64,000 bases of DNA, taken from contig CAVOYR010000006.1 in the NCBI GenBank assembly GCA_963700735.1, positions 1-64,000 on the forward strand, in the 5' to 3' direction. The notes below the pieces were generated by a model that had not been told where the DNA came from, searched no databases, and worked only from the letters and a program-made list of their open reading frames with translations. Below, in pieces: positions 8,693-16,367 of the stretch (within the stretch, counting starts at the first letter, position 1; each line of letters opens with the position of its first letter). A program made the translations under genes and the position numbers. The stretch is from Anderseniella sp963700735 (GTDB lineage Bacteria > Pseudomonadota > Alphaproteobacteria > Rhizobiales > Aestuariivirgaceae).

Positions 8693-9153
8693 GATTGCCC
8701 CTAGCCGCTGCGCGTGAGAATTCATATCTAACACACAATATGGACTGATCGAACCGGTATCAGGCCTTAGTAAGCCGATTTCCCCAAGGTGTGACTGAAT
8801 TGCCACAGTTGTGGTGGCAGCTTTGACTGGATAGCTGTCATTGAGGGGAAGGCGTTCGGACGGCTGCTTTGGGCCGTAAGTAGCAGAAGTAATTCCCCAA
8901 CCGAATGGCTTTAATGGGCTCCCTGCTGCCGTTAACCACGCCGCAGCAGCATGTCTGCAGCGGGTCAACAGCGGCCGGTTTTGATGGCCGCTGCGAGCGT
9001 CTGCTGTGCGCTCGAAAGCAGACATCGCCATCGCCATCACCATCAAAAACCATACGACTACATGGGAGGTTTCACCTCGAACATCTGTGGCAGGCACTCA
9101 GCCACCTGAAAGACTTGCTTCGGTTGAAAATCCCCCGCCTGCACGGGCGACTA
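8693..9153. repeat. Degenerate interspersed intergenic sequence
   Basis: No gene is supported. The stretch has two segments that look like the short degenerate intergenic elements seen in many alphaproteobacterial genomes. One is near 8845-8890 (GACGGCTGCTTTGGGCCG core). The other is near 8958-9030 and carries AGCGGCC, GATGGCCGCT, GCGAGCG and GCGCTCG arms with the twin GTCTGCT / AGCAGAC arms. The inverted arms would form imperfect hairpins. The long minus-strand frame through here is only the untranslated upstream extension of the barrel gene. Confidence 0.35.
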
Positions 9154-9417
9154 TCAGGCTGGCGGCCTCGCATCAGGCCTCGCCCAGACTTTTGTCGATG
9201 TCGCCGAGTTCCTGAACTCGCAACGACTGCATCTCAGCCGCACTGCCACCTGTGGCACTGGGTAGCTGTCTGGCAGCTTTATGGTGTTGGCATCCACATA
9301 CTCATGTCGGTCGCAGTTCATACAGCCGATCTCGATCGCTTTTCCTTCACGGCGTAAATCCCCGATCGTGACCGGGCCTGGTTCATGGGAAGTGACTGTC
9401 ACTGCGGTCTGCCGCAA
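9154..9417 (-). CDS. Small zinc-ribbon-like hypothetical protein
   Basis: An 87-residue frame whose product has two paired cysteines, GCMNCDRHEYVD and RLRCSRCEFRNS, about 38 residues apart, the layout of a small zinc ribbon. The stretch TIGDLRREGKAIEI followed by the first CxxC pair resembles small conserved alphaproteobacterial proteins often left as hypothetical. The start is a TTG at 9417; GTG codons a few residues inside are alternatives, and no clear ribosome site decides. It stands alone. Function unknown; a nucleic-acid or protein-binding role is only suggested by the fold. Confidence 0.6.
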   Translation of the reverse strand: MRQTAVTVTSHEPGPVTIGDLRREGKAIEIGCMNCDRHEYVDANTIKLPDSYPVPQVAVRLRCSRCEFRNSATSTKVWARPDARPPA

Positions 9418-9730
9418 GGCGCAGAAGGGCTATTGAGGCTCGCTGACGCGCGTTTTGCGCTTTCTGGTGTCCCTAGGGCACCCGGAGATCCGTTTCGCGC
9501 ACTGCTGTCAGCAGCTTCAGTGGACCATTTGTTGTCCTTTCACGGTCAGACTATACCGCCCAAAGTCGCCAGTCGCATTCTGCAATGTTGTTTCCCGGCG
9601 TTCTCAAGACCGGTGACGTGGGTTTCCGTTCTCAGGCAAGCCACCCACCAATCGAGCTACATTGCCACGTTTACGCCTCCTACCGCAGCGAGCAAATAGT
9701 TGCTTTACCTGAACGGGGTAGGCTCCAGTC
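9418..9730. other. Intergenic, no supported gene
   Basis: A plus-strand frame from 9385 covers this stretch but overlaps the zinc-ribbon gene antisense, has no domain and no ribosome site. I see no RNA gene. Confidence 0.35.
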
Positions 9731-9970
9731 ATGAAACAGATCATGACTTTCGTATCGGGTGGCGCTGTAAGCGTCTGGCTGTTGCTCTATCTGACGGCAT
9801 CAGGTGTCCTGGTTCACAGCGCAGGTCCATATGCCGGTGCGGGCTTGGGCCAAAAGCAGATCGACTGCACCTACTTCCACGGCACCGGAATGGTCACCAC
9901 AACCCACCTGTATTCGTCAAACGGATTGATCGGCAGGACAGTGTGTCCTCGACTGGCGACACTTGGCTAG
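9731..9970 (+). CDS. YobH-like small membrane protein
   Basis: A 79-residue protein with one N-terminal hydrophobic helix (SVWLLLYLTASGVLVHS) and a short cysteine-containing C-terminal part, IDCTYFHGTG and GLIGRTVCPRL. Length, the CTY motif after the helix, the following Thr-rich strand and the final CP motif match my memory of Escherichia coli YobH (79 residues), a protein of unknown function. The two conserved Cys could form a periplasmic disulphide. Start ATG 9731 lies just before the helix. It stands alone between unknown sequence and a tandem repeat. Confidence 0.6.
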   Translation: MKQIMTFVSGGAVSVWLLLYLTASGVLVHSAGPYAGAGLGQKQIDCTYFHGTGMVTTTHLYSSNGLIGRTVCPRLATLG

Positions 9971-10155
9971 CAACTGCGGTCAGGCCGTGGAGCGCCGAAA
10001 GGCGTCTGAGAGGGGGTGGGTCAGCCAAGCGCTTCGGAACTCGCTGGTGCCGTGACCGGACCACAGGAAAGGGCATTGGCATCTGGTGAGTAGGCAACCC
10101 CAGCGCGTTCCAGAGGCTGGGCCAATCAGAGATCAACTGCTGAGCCTTCGCACTC

Positions 10156-10330
10156 GATAGTAATACCCCATCTCGTGCGCGCGCCTGCCCGTGCGTATTG
10201 CTCGCATTATGGTGCCGGATGAGTAACACCCCAACCCACGCACGCGCCTGATCGCGCGTAATGGTGCGAAAATGCACCGGATCAGTAACACCCTACCTCA
10301 CGCGCCTGCGCCTGCGCGCACGTATCTCTC
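10156..10330. repeat. Degenerate tandem repeat, about 62-63 bases, three copies
   Basis: The phrase AGTAA(T/C)ACCC begins at 10159, 10222 and 10284, i.e. with periods of 63 and 62. Each is followed by a GC-rich alternating purine-pyrimidine tract containing (CA)CGCGCCTG, and copies one and two end in a GGTGC..CCGGAT core. Copies are perhaps 70-80% alike by eye. The repeat lies just past the 3' end of the HTH/HGGxSTGP gene. It may be a regulatory or recombination region; no function is known. Confidence 0.6.
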
Positions 10331-10344
10331 CCGAAACGACCTGC

Positions 10345-10749
10345 CTATGCCACCTTTCGGTACTCTGCCCAACGTCGCCGCTGTGCTGCGGCAATCCGTT
10401 CACGACCTTCTGCTGATTTGGGTCCTGTCGACTTGCCGCCGTGGAACTTGCACCGCTGCTTCCCGGGGAGCGGCTTGCATTTGCAGGGAGTGCCTTTACG
10501 AGTTCGTGCGCCACAGCGTTGATCCGATGCCGTAGCAGGCCGTTCGTCAGTCATGAGCGTGGCAGCCAAAACCCTGAACATCTGATTGACCGCCACTCCG
10601 TCAATCACGCCCGTTCTTGCCTCCCAGTGCTTGACGGACTGCTCGTGCAGGCCAGCCCGTTTTGCCAGCTCACGTTGAGACCAGCCAACGTGATTGCGAC
10701 ACTGCTTGAGTAACTCGGCCGTGAGTTCCAGTTCGGGTTCGTTGGTCAT
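10345..10749 (-). CDS. HTH protein with C-terminal HGGxSTGP zinc domain
   Basis: A 134-residue protein. Residues 8-60 form an XRE-type helix-turn-helix (LLKQCRNHVGWSQRELAKRA, then HEQSVKHWEARTG). The C-terminal part holds four potential zinc ligands and the signature CGARTRKGTPC...CKFHGGKSTGP found in phage and mobile-element proteins. It probably binds DNA and may regulate the element; the binding site is unknown. ATG 10749 is chosen because GGAG lies 9 bases upstream; a TTG five codons earlier is weaker. The tandem repeat at 10156-10330 lies directly downstream. Confidence 0.75.
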   Translation of the reverse strand: MTNEPELELTAELLKQCRNHVGWSQRELAKRAGLHEQSVKHWEARTGVIDGVAVNQMFRVLAATLMTDERPATASDQRCGARTRKGTPCKCKPLPGKQRCKFHGGKSTGPKSAEGRERIAAAQRRRWAEYRKVA

Positions 10750-10829
10750 GATGTGCAGCTCCAAATCAGTCGTGATGTGCAGGATACCCTAATTACCAAG
10801 GCTGGTGCGGAACATTCGTTTGAGCCAAC

Positions 10830-11375
10830 ATGGACTTAGCATTACGAACCATAGGAACGCGGTGGGACATGCAGCTCAAGCTCCACGACGATTACTCCAG
10901 AGAAGAAGTCCACGACATCTTCGCGCCTGAGACGCCATTCACGCCTCAAGCGGGCACATGGGGCCTGCACGGGATCATCGGGTTGCCTGATCGGCCTAAC
11001 GACTTTGTCCTGTTCGTCACTTTCGGTAAGGAGGAAGGAGGGCACGAGTTCGACGAAGGCGTCTCTGCAGAAGGAATACTGCGCTGGCAGTCGCAACCGC
11101 GGCAGCGATTGGTGGATCGTGTCATACAGCAGCTCATTTCGCACAATGAGAATATCAACTCGATCTACCTGTTTCTACGGACGAAGGCACGCCGCGACGG
11201 CGGCCCATGCCCGTACACATATCTCGGCAAGCTCAAATATCTCACTCATGACAATGAGCGGGAAATGCCCGTCTATTTTGACTGGCAGCTGCTGAGTTGG
11301 CCTATTGTCCAGAGCGTGCAACAAAGGATGGGATTGAAGCTTGAGGGAGCAAGCGGATTTCGACCTCTCGCCTGA
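10830..11375 (+). CDS. DUF3427 domain protein, N-terminal half of a DUF3427-DUF3883 gene
   Basis: The frame encodes the DUF3427 domain: YSREEVHDIFAPETPFTPQA, FVLFVTFGKEEGGHEFDEG, ILRWQSQPRQ, IYLFLRTKAR and YTYLGKLKYLTHDNEREMPV are all typical. DUF3427 often sits at the C terminus of restriction-like helicase-nucleases or, as here, in front of a DUF3883 nuclease-like domain. The frame ends at 11375, but the protein continues in the next frame (see 11341-11940), so this is probably one gene of about 370 residues broken by a one-base insertion near 11341-11360. ATG 10830 is the first Met; ATG 10869, preceded by GGTGGG, is an alternative start. Confidence 0.75.
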   Translation: MDLALRTIGTRWDMQLKLHDDYSREEVHDIFAPETPFTPQAGTWGLHGIIGLPDRPNDFVLFVTFGKEEGGHEFDEGVSAEGILRWQSQPRQRLVDRVIQQLISHNENINSIYLFLRTKARRDGGPCPYTYLGKLKYLTHDNEREMPVYFDWQLLSWPIVQSVQQRMGLKLEGASGFRPLA

Positions 11376-11940
11376 TCTAGACGTGGTCATCCAAGACACA
11401 AGAATTGAGTTGGTCGAAGGCCACGAACCCCCTCGCCAAGCTAATCGACAGGGACGCACCACTCGCACGTTCAAGGGCGCATCGCTCCGGATTACTCCGC
11501 CAGAGAGCGATCAAATCGCAAGCTTGGTCTGGCTGGTGAATTGCTCGTGGTGGAGTATGAGCGACGGCGCCTGCGAGATAGCGGGCAAGGAGGAGCTGTC
11601 CAACAAGGTGCGGCACGTGGCCGTCGTAGAGGGTGATGGCGCGGGATATGACGTTCTGTCTTTTCACCCAGATGGCAGACCTCTCTACATTGAAGTGAAA
11701 GCTACCCGCGGCCCAATCACCTCTGATTTCTACGTTACCCCGAATGAGCTAGATTTTTCATGTCAGCACTCGACGAGCTACGAACTTCGACGTCTTTACG
11801 ACTTCGACAAGCGGAATGGCACATGCCGCTTCTACTCAATCCTTGGAGACCTTGGGATGCAGCTTAAGTTGACGCCAACCGAGTTCAAGGTATCAAACCT
11901 AACGGTCGCCAAGCCTGACGAAGTGAGCGGTGATGAGTGA
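11341..11940 (+). pseudogene. DUF3883 domain, C-terminal half of a frameshifted DUF3427-DUF3883 gene
   Basis: The last two thirds encode a DUF3883 domain with the PD-(D/E)xK-like core GDGAGYDVLSF, then LYIEVKATRGPITSDFYVTP and NELDF. The acidic residues and the Lys in EVKAT are the expected catalytic set. Between 11487 and 11582 the conserved linker (ARERSNRKLGLAGELL, VVEYERRRLRDSG) is readable only in the first frame, while the flanks are in the second. So two more single-base shifts are present, one near 11475-11490 and one at the GGG run 11583-11585. The only start in this frame is TTG 11341, which I doubt is used. With the shifts repaired the gene would run 10830-11940 and overlap the HIT gene by 8 bases. 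Confidence 0.65.
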
Positions 11941-12340
11941 AGCAAGGAAGCAAGTTCATCAATGCCCGTTCTGCGAGATAGAGGCATCGCGCATCGTCGA
12001 GCAATCGGACCTTAGTTTGGTAATTCGGGATGCATTTCCGGTAACGCCCCTTCATACGTTGATCATCCCCAAGCGCCACGTGGGCGACTATTTTGACCTC
12101 ACTGGTTCAGAACGCAGTGACATCGACAGGCTCCTGCTTTGTGAGAGAGAACGCCTAGCAGCTCGGGATCAAAACATCGCCGGGTTCAATTTCGGCATAA
12201 ATTGCGGTGTCGCCGCCGGGCAGACGGTGATGCATGCCCATGTTCACCTGATACCCCGCCGAGTTGGCGATGTGTCAGAACCTCGGGGTGGCGTTAGAGG
12301 GGTCATTCCGGGCAAGCAGAAATACGATGGTCCGGCATAG
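11933..12340 (+). CDS. HIT-family nucleotide hydrolase or transferase
   Basis: A 135-residue histidine-triad protein. It opens with CPFCEIEASRIVEQSD, has the strand-turn PVTPLHTLIIPKRHVGDYFDL and the catalytic triad HAHVHLIPRR. HIT proteins act on nucleotide phosphoramidates or dinucleoside polyphosphates; the substrate cannot be read here. ATG 11933 overlaps the TGA of the DUF3427-DUF3883 gene (ATGAGTGA), so the two are translationally coupled and probably act together. A GTG one codon earlier is less likely. The coupling of a nuclease-like gene to a nucleotide hydrolase is typical of small defence cassettes, but that role is inference. Confidence 0.85.
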   Translation: MSEARKQVHQCPFCEIEASRIVEQSDLSLVIRDAFPVTPLHTLIIPKRHVGDYFDLTGSERSDIDRLLLCERERLAARDQNIAGFNFGINCGVAAGQTVMHAHVHLIPRRVGDVSEPRGGVRGVIPGKQKYDGPA

Positions 12341-12583
12341 GTATGATAAAACTGGCCTGCTGCAGCGATGATTACGCAGGTGGACCACAAGGCTTAAGGC
12401 CCCTACGATTCACAAACGAAGTGCCACAGCCAGCGTACACACGTGCGATTTCAGATCAAACCTCCCCATCTCGCACCCTCCCCACCTGTGACGTGTATTC
12501 CGGCTGAAACCATGCGGGTGGACATAGGATTTTGAGGCTGGCAAAGAACGTATGCTATAGACTTGACGTGCGAGGGTGATTTG

Positions 12584-13938
12584 ATGAGTAAACGAGTTCG
12601 AGATCCGGTTCATGGTCTCATCGTTTTCGATGCGAACAGACCTGTCGACATGCTCGCTTGGCGGCTCATAGACACGCCTGAGTTTCAGCGTCTTCGACGA
12701 ATCCGGCAACTTGGCGTTTCCGAGTTCACATTCCCGGGAGCTGTACACAGCCGCTTCTCACACTCCATTGGCGTCTTTCACACCGCGAGAATGCTTGTCG
12801 AAGTTGTGAAGAGAGAGATGCACCGCAATGGTCAGGGTTTTGATAGTCAAATGGCTGATGTGGCCTTGATCGCCGCACTGCTGCACGATCTTGGCCATGG
12901 CCCCTTCAGCCATACATTTGAAAATGTGCAGGCATCTCGCGGTGCCACCAAAAGACATGAACAGTGGACGGCAGACATAATTCGTAATTTGAACGGAAAG
13001 GTACAGCCGTTGCTGGACGGCCATATGGCAGGGTTGACCCAGCAGGTAGCATCTTTGCTTGAGAAAGAAGACCCGGAACATATCTACCATGCAATCGTTT
13101 CAAGTTCATTTGATGCCGACAGACTCGATTATTTGCGACGAGACAAACTTATGACAGGAACCGGAGCTGGTGGAATTGATTTTGACTGGCTCATGGACAA
13201 TGTTCGAGTGGCAGAGATTGAGATTGATGCGCCAGACGAGGACGGTGGTGAAGACTTAAGACGACGTGTTCCGACATTTTGTCTGGCAGCAAAGGCCAAG
13301 CCAGCTGCAGAACAGTTTCTGCTCGCCCGCTACACACTTCATGAACAGGTCTACTTTCATAAGACCACACGCTGTGTGGAGCATATGGTCGGCAAAATGC
13401 TGCGCGCAGTAGCGCGTTTGGCTGGTGGCCGAGCAACAGATTGGAAGAAGACTGGCCTGCAAAAGCACCACCCTTTGGTAAGGTTTTTTGGCAATGGCGG
13501 GGAAATTGTCGAGAACTACCTAGCGCTCGACGACTCTCTCATCTTTGGTTCGCTTGAGTTCTTGAAGGTGCAAGTGATCCCGAGATTGCAGAGATTGCGG
13601 TGCGCCTTCGCGAGAGGAGGCTGTTTAAGACAATAGATATGGCTGAATATGGAGATGACAAGGGGACCCAGAGAGGTCGCTTGAGGGCCATTACGAGGAA
13701 GTTTGAAAAGGAAATTGAGGCGGGGACAGTAATCCTAGATGACAAAGCAGCAATCGGCATTTATGCAGAGGTCGGGGGAGATGACGAGAAGATGCATAAG
13801 AAGCTGCATGTGCTGGATGGAGAAAACCCAGTCGAAATCAGCAAAACTTCGCCGTTGATCCAGTCGCTAGAGGCAAAAAAGCAGTTTACCCGACTCTACT
13901 TTGCCAATCGCGAGGACAGGGATGCTGCGCGGGAATGA
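12584..13938 (+). pseudogene. HD-domain phosphohydrolase (YwfO/SAMHD1-like), frameshifted
   Basis: The frame from ATG 12584 (GAGGG upstream) gives an HD protein of the dGTPase/SAMHD1 type: RDPVHGLI, FQRLRRIRQLGVSEFTFPGA, HSRFSHSIG, LLHDLGHGPFSHTFE and DADRLDYLRRD supply the His/Asp metal ligands. At 13567 one base appears missing. The continuing frame then ends early at 13636 as noise, whereas the next frame reads GASDPEIAEIAVRLRERRLF on to 13938, a natural C-terminal domain. Repaired length is about 452 residues. The ATG of the YwgA-like gene overlaps its stop (ATGA). Expected activity is hydrolysis of (d)NTPs or other nucleotides, from family knowledge. Confidence 0.8.
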
Positions 13939-14474
13939 TGGAGGAGCCGATGAAACAAGAACCAGAGCATAATATCGCAGATATTATCCGTGCTGCAGGA
14001 GGGCGGCTGGTTAGTCGTATCCGCTTGCAGAAGATCGCCTATATCCTTGATCGGCTCGGTGCCGAAAGTGGGTTCAAGTACTCCTATCACCACTACGGAC
14101 CGTATTCCCGCGAGCTTGATTCAGCAATCGTCGATGCCGAAGCGTTTAATCTTGTTGTTGAAAGTTTCGACCGACGTATATCTGACGGCGCTCGGTATAG
14201 TATTTTCGAGACGAGCGATGGCCAGAAAGACCGTGATTACTCGTATCTCAAGAACAAAGAACTGCAGAGTCTGGTCAAGAAACTCGCATCAACAAACGTT
14301 ACGGTTCTCGAGCTTGCAGCGACCGCCAACTGGATTGCAGCAGTGGAAGAGATTGCAGATTGGGAAGTCGAGATTAAGCGGCGAAAGGGGTCAAAGACCG
14401 ACAAGGGCAGACTCGAAGAAGCCATTAAACTTCTGGTCGCAATAGGGCTGCCCCCTGCCACGACTTCACAATAG
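13935..14474 (+). CDS. YwgA-like protein paired with the HD gene
   Basis: A 179-residue protein with the YwgA-type pattern RLQKIAYILDRLGAESGF followed by YSYHHYGPYSRELDSAIVDA. The same family is encoded next to the HD protein YwfO in Bacillus subtilis, so the pairing here (ATGA overlap, same strand) is a conserved two-gene arrangement, not chance. The biochemical role is unknown; by position it may be a regulator or partner of the nucleotide hydrolase. Starts at 13935, 13938 or 13950 are possible; GGAGGAG lies just before the third. No membrane segment or signal peptide. Confidence 0.7.
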   Translation: MMEEPMKQEPEHNIADIIRAAGGRLVSRIRLQKIAYILDRLGAESGFKYSYHHYGPYSRELDSAIVDAEAFNLVVESFDRRISDGARYSIFETSDGQKDRDYSYLKNKELQSLVKKLASTNVTVLELAATANWIAAVEEIADWEVEIKRRKGSKTDKGRLEEAIKLLVAIGLPPATTSQ

Positions 14475-14656
14475 CGAAATCAGTCTAAAAACCATACCGC
14501 ATGATGGCATGCAGTACAGTTTTCTTGCAGTGTGGGCAGTTTGCGACTGGTGAAATGTATCTGAGCGTTCTCGCCCTTGATTAGCGTGACTTGCTTTAGT
14601 CATGTCGGCATTATTCATCGCATCAATGGCTCAGACATGCTCGTGCAGATATTTCC

Positions 14657-14770
14657 CCAGTGCCCCAAACGCCCATTTTCCAGTGGTGTTTTGGGCACTG
14701 CACCAGTGGTGATTTGGGCACTGGCAACTGCGGATTTCTGCCATCCGACCCCAGTGGTCATTTGGGTACC
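14657..14770. repeat. Short iteron-like repeats with one inverted copy
   Basis: A 21-base unit CCAGTGGTGNTTTGGGCACTG occurs at 14680-14700 and 14703-14723, and a diverged copy (CCAGTGGTCATTTGGGTACC) at 14751-14770. A fourth, inverted copy starts at 14658 (CAGTGCCCCAAAC) and would pair with the first to form a 13-bp stem with one mismatch. The cluster lies just beyond the stop of the Rep-like gene at 14774. The unit could be protein-binding iterons or the relic of that gene's repetitive 3' end, since the minus strand reads VPK-type peptides through it. Bases 14475-14656 hold nothing else. Confidence 0.6.
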
Positions 14771-14773
14771 ACT

Positions 14774-15316
14774 CTATATATCTTGGCTGGGGGCATGCTC
14801 ACATCTGTTCACTGCGGCATACGATCTATTCGCCTTTTGGCGCTTTTTGTGACGCACCGCATCTATGATGTCCGCTGCCTGTTCCTTGCTCTTGATCGCC
14901 TTCCACCTGTTGGTTGGGTCGCTGCCATCATTCATAGGCAGCCATGATAGTGCATACTGAGAAGGTCGCTTTGCAGAACCGTGACTGGGACTGCCGTGGA
15001 AGGTCACGTGGATGAAACCAAGTGCCTCAGCGGTGTCGAGGGCCGTCTTGATCGCCTTCCTGCTGATGCCGAAGTTTTCAAAGTCGTCGTATGTGACGGT
15101 CAGTTCACCGTTCATGGTGCCGGCGTGGCTCATGTGTTCGATGGCTATGCGATCGATGACGCGTCGCGCTGGTGAAGTCAGGGCAATCCAAGCAGGTGAC
15201 TCCAGCATTTCACGGGTCAACCAAACCCACGGTTCACCAGGCGGGGGGTGGTTCTTCTTGTTCCAGCGCTCATAGCCGCGCTGGCCGGGTCGGATGCGCA
15301 TTGAACCGTTTGTCAT
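14774..15316 (-). CDS. Winged-helix, Rep-like protein of an integrated element
   Basis: A 180-residue protein opening with RIRPGQRGYERWNKKNHPPP, then WVWLTREMLESPAWIALTSP and a winged-helix-like stretch (TVTYDDFENFGISRKAIKTA, LDTAEALGFIHVT). Proteins of this kind are recurrent next to integrases in alphaproteobacterial islands and resemble plasmid or phage replication-initiator domains. Its activity is not proven. ATG 15316 has GGAGG upstream and overlaps the stop of the small gene before it (ATGA), so the two are coupled. The repeats at 14657-14770 directly follow and could be its binding site. Confidence 0.65.
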   Translation of the reverse strand: MTNGSMRIRPGQRGYERWNKKNHPPPGEPWVWLTREMLESPAWIALTSPARRVIDRIAIEHMSHAGTMNGELTVTYDDFENFGISRKAIKTALDTAEALGFIHVTFHGSPSHGSAKRPSQYALSWLPMNDGSDPTNRWKAIKSKEQAADIIDAVRHKKRQKANRSYAAVNRCEHAPSQDI

Positions 15317-15492
15317 CTGCGCCTCCCAAGGCCATTCAGATCGGCGAAGACCTGTGCGATCGGGAGTGACATGCCGGTTCGCTCAACCAGCTTGATTGCG
15401 GCACGGTCATAGCGCCTGCGATCATGCGACGACCCCCACGAGCCAAGCGGGGTGGTGTTGAATGAAAGATTTGAAGGGCGTATGTTCCGCAT
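15313..15492 (-). CDS. Small hypothetical protein upstream of the Rep-like gene
   Basis: A 59-residue product (from ATG 15492) with a charged central helix, SSHDRRRYDRAAIKLVERTG, and no recognised domain. Its stop overlaps the next gene's ATG (ATGA), which makes it a likely coupled partner. A longer frame from GTG 15555 is open but its N-terminal residues look non-coding. Probably an element-encoded accessory protein. Confidence 0.5.
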   Translation of the reverse strand: MRNIRPSNLSFNTTPLGSWGSSHDRRRYDRAAIKLVERTGMSLPIAQVFADLNGLGRRR

Positions 15493-15657
15493 GTCTAAAT
15501 GTCCTTGTTCGCAAAGCTGGGATTTGAGGATTGGCCCCGGGCAGTGTTGGCGCACCGCACCGGGGCATATTCGTTCCTGATGATCACTTGAACTCGCCGT
15601 GATTGTTTCCGGTGGTGTTGACGTTGTGGGTTAGCGGACGCGCTTCAGCCTCCGCGT

Positions 15658-16050
15658 TCACCCGTCAGCGGCCGTTTCAGGGTTAGACGTACCCAAGGCC
15701 CCAACAGCCGGCTTTCGGCGCTCCACGTTCAGACCGCGAAGCCGGTTGTCGGGTGGATTCCACTTGTCGATCCGGAGATCGGTGTTGGGGCCTTCGACGA
15801 CGGTGAGCTTTGCCGCCTTCTCGATGGTCGACTGCATCCGGGAATAGGGACGCTCGTGGTCCCACATTTCTAAAGGGCCATTCAGGCCACGTTGATGAAG
15901 AACACGCGCACCATCGAAAAGCGGCTGGTGGGAGACACAAATCAACTCACCGTCGTAGGTTGCCTCGAACAGGGGCCCCCGCTTGGTGACTTTGGGCCGT
16001 CCGTCTTTGCTGACTGCGGGATTGAGGTAGATGCGGTGGAGGAGAACCAT
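15658..16050 (-). CDS. Hypothetical island protein
   Basis: A 130-residue protein without a domain that I recognise. It has a compact, mixed composition (GPLFEATYDGELICVSHQPL, RPYSRMQSTIEKAAKL) and a basic, Pro/Arg-rich C terminus. ATG 16050 lies 3 bases past the stop of the AlpA-like gene, on the same strand, with a GC-poor leader, so it belongs to the same transcription unit. The long plus-strand frame across it (15892-16269) is antisense and rejected. Confidence 0.55.
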   Translation of the reverse strand: MVLLHRIYLNPAVSKDGRPKVTKRGPLFEATYDGELICVSHQPLFDGARVLHQRGLNGPLEMWDHERPYSRMQSTIEKAAKLTVVEGPNTDLRIDKWNPPDNRLRGLNVERRKPAVGALGTSNPETAADG

Positions 16051-16053
16051 GGG

Positions 16054-16299
16054 TCAGCCCTCCAACGTGCTGGAGCGGCAGCGAACCTCCAGCCATTCCT
16101 GAAGATCACTGGCCCGCCAGTACCGCCTGTTTCCGATGTATACTGGCCTGGGGAATTTGTTCGCCTGCAGCCAGCGATGAAGGCTCATGTCCGAGACAGA
16201 GATGAAGCTGCGCAGCTCGGCGCGAGAGATCAGCCGCTCGCCTGCCAGAGCATCAGTCGCGTCAGCTGAGTTCAGATTTTGGTTTGGTTTTGTTGGCAT
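16054..16299 (-). CDS. AlpA/excisionase-like helix-turn-helix protein
   Basis: An 81-residue MerR/AlpA-type DNA-binding protein: LISRAELRSFISVSDMSLHR, WLQANKFPRPVYIGNRRYWR and ASDLQEWLE give the winged helix-turn-helix pattern of prophage AlpA regulators and excisionases. In integrated elements these proteins switch on or assist excision by the integrase. It lies between the integrase and the Rep-like gene on the same strand, consistent with this role. Start is the first Met. Confidence 0.8.
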   Translation of the reverse strand: MPTKPNQNLNSADATDALAGERLISRAELRSFISVSDMSLHRWLQANKFPRPVYIGNRRYWRASDLQEWLEVRCRSSTLEG

Positions 16300-16367
16300 G
16301 GCGCACCTTCGTTTTCTAACGATGTGCGACGAAACCTAACGGTTGGAGTTTTGACCAAGCAGGGGGT

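Noticed and set aside
13556..13640. Programmed -1 frameshift in the HD gene
   Set aside because: No slippery heptamer and no stem behind the site; a missing base explains it better.
14657..14770. CRISPR array
   Set aside because: Copies are unequal in spacing (2 and 27 bases between units), one is inverted and spacers are not of constant length; no cas gene is near.
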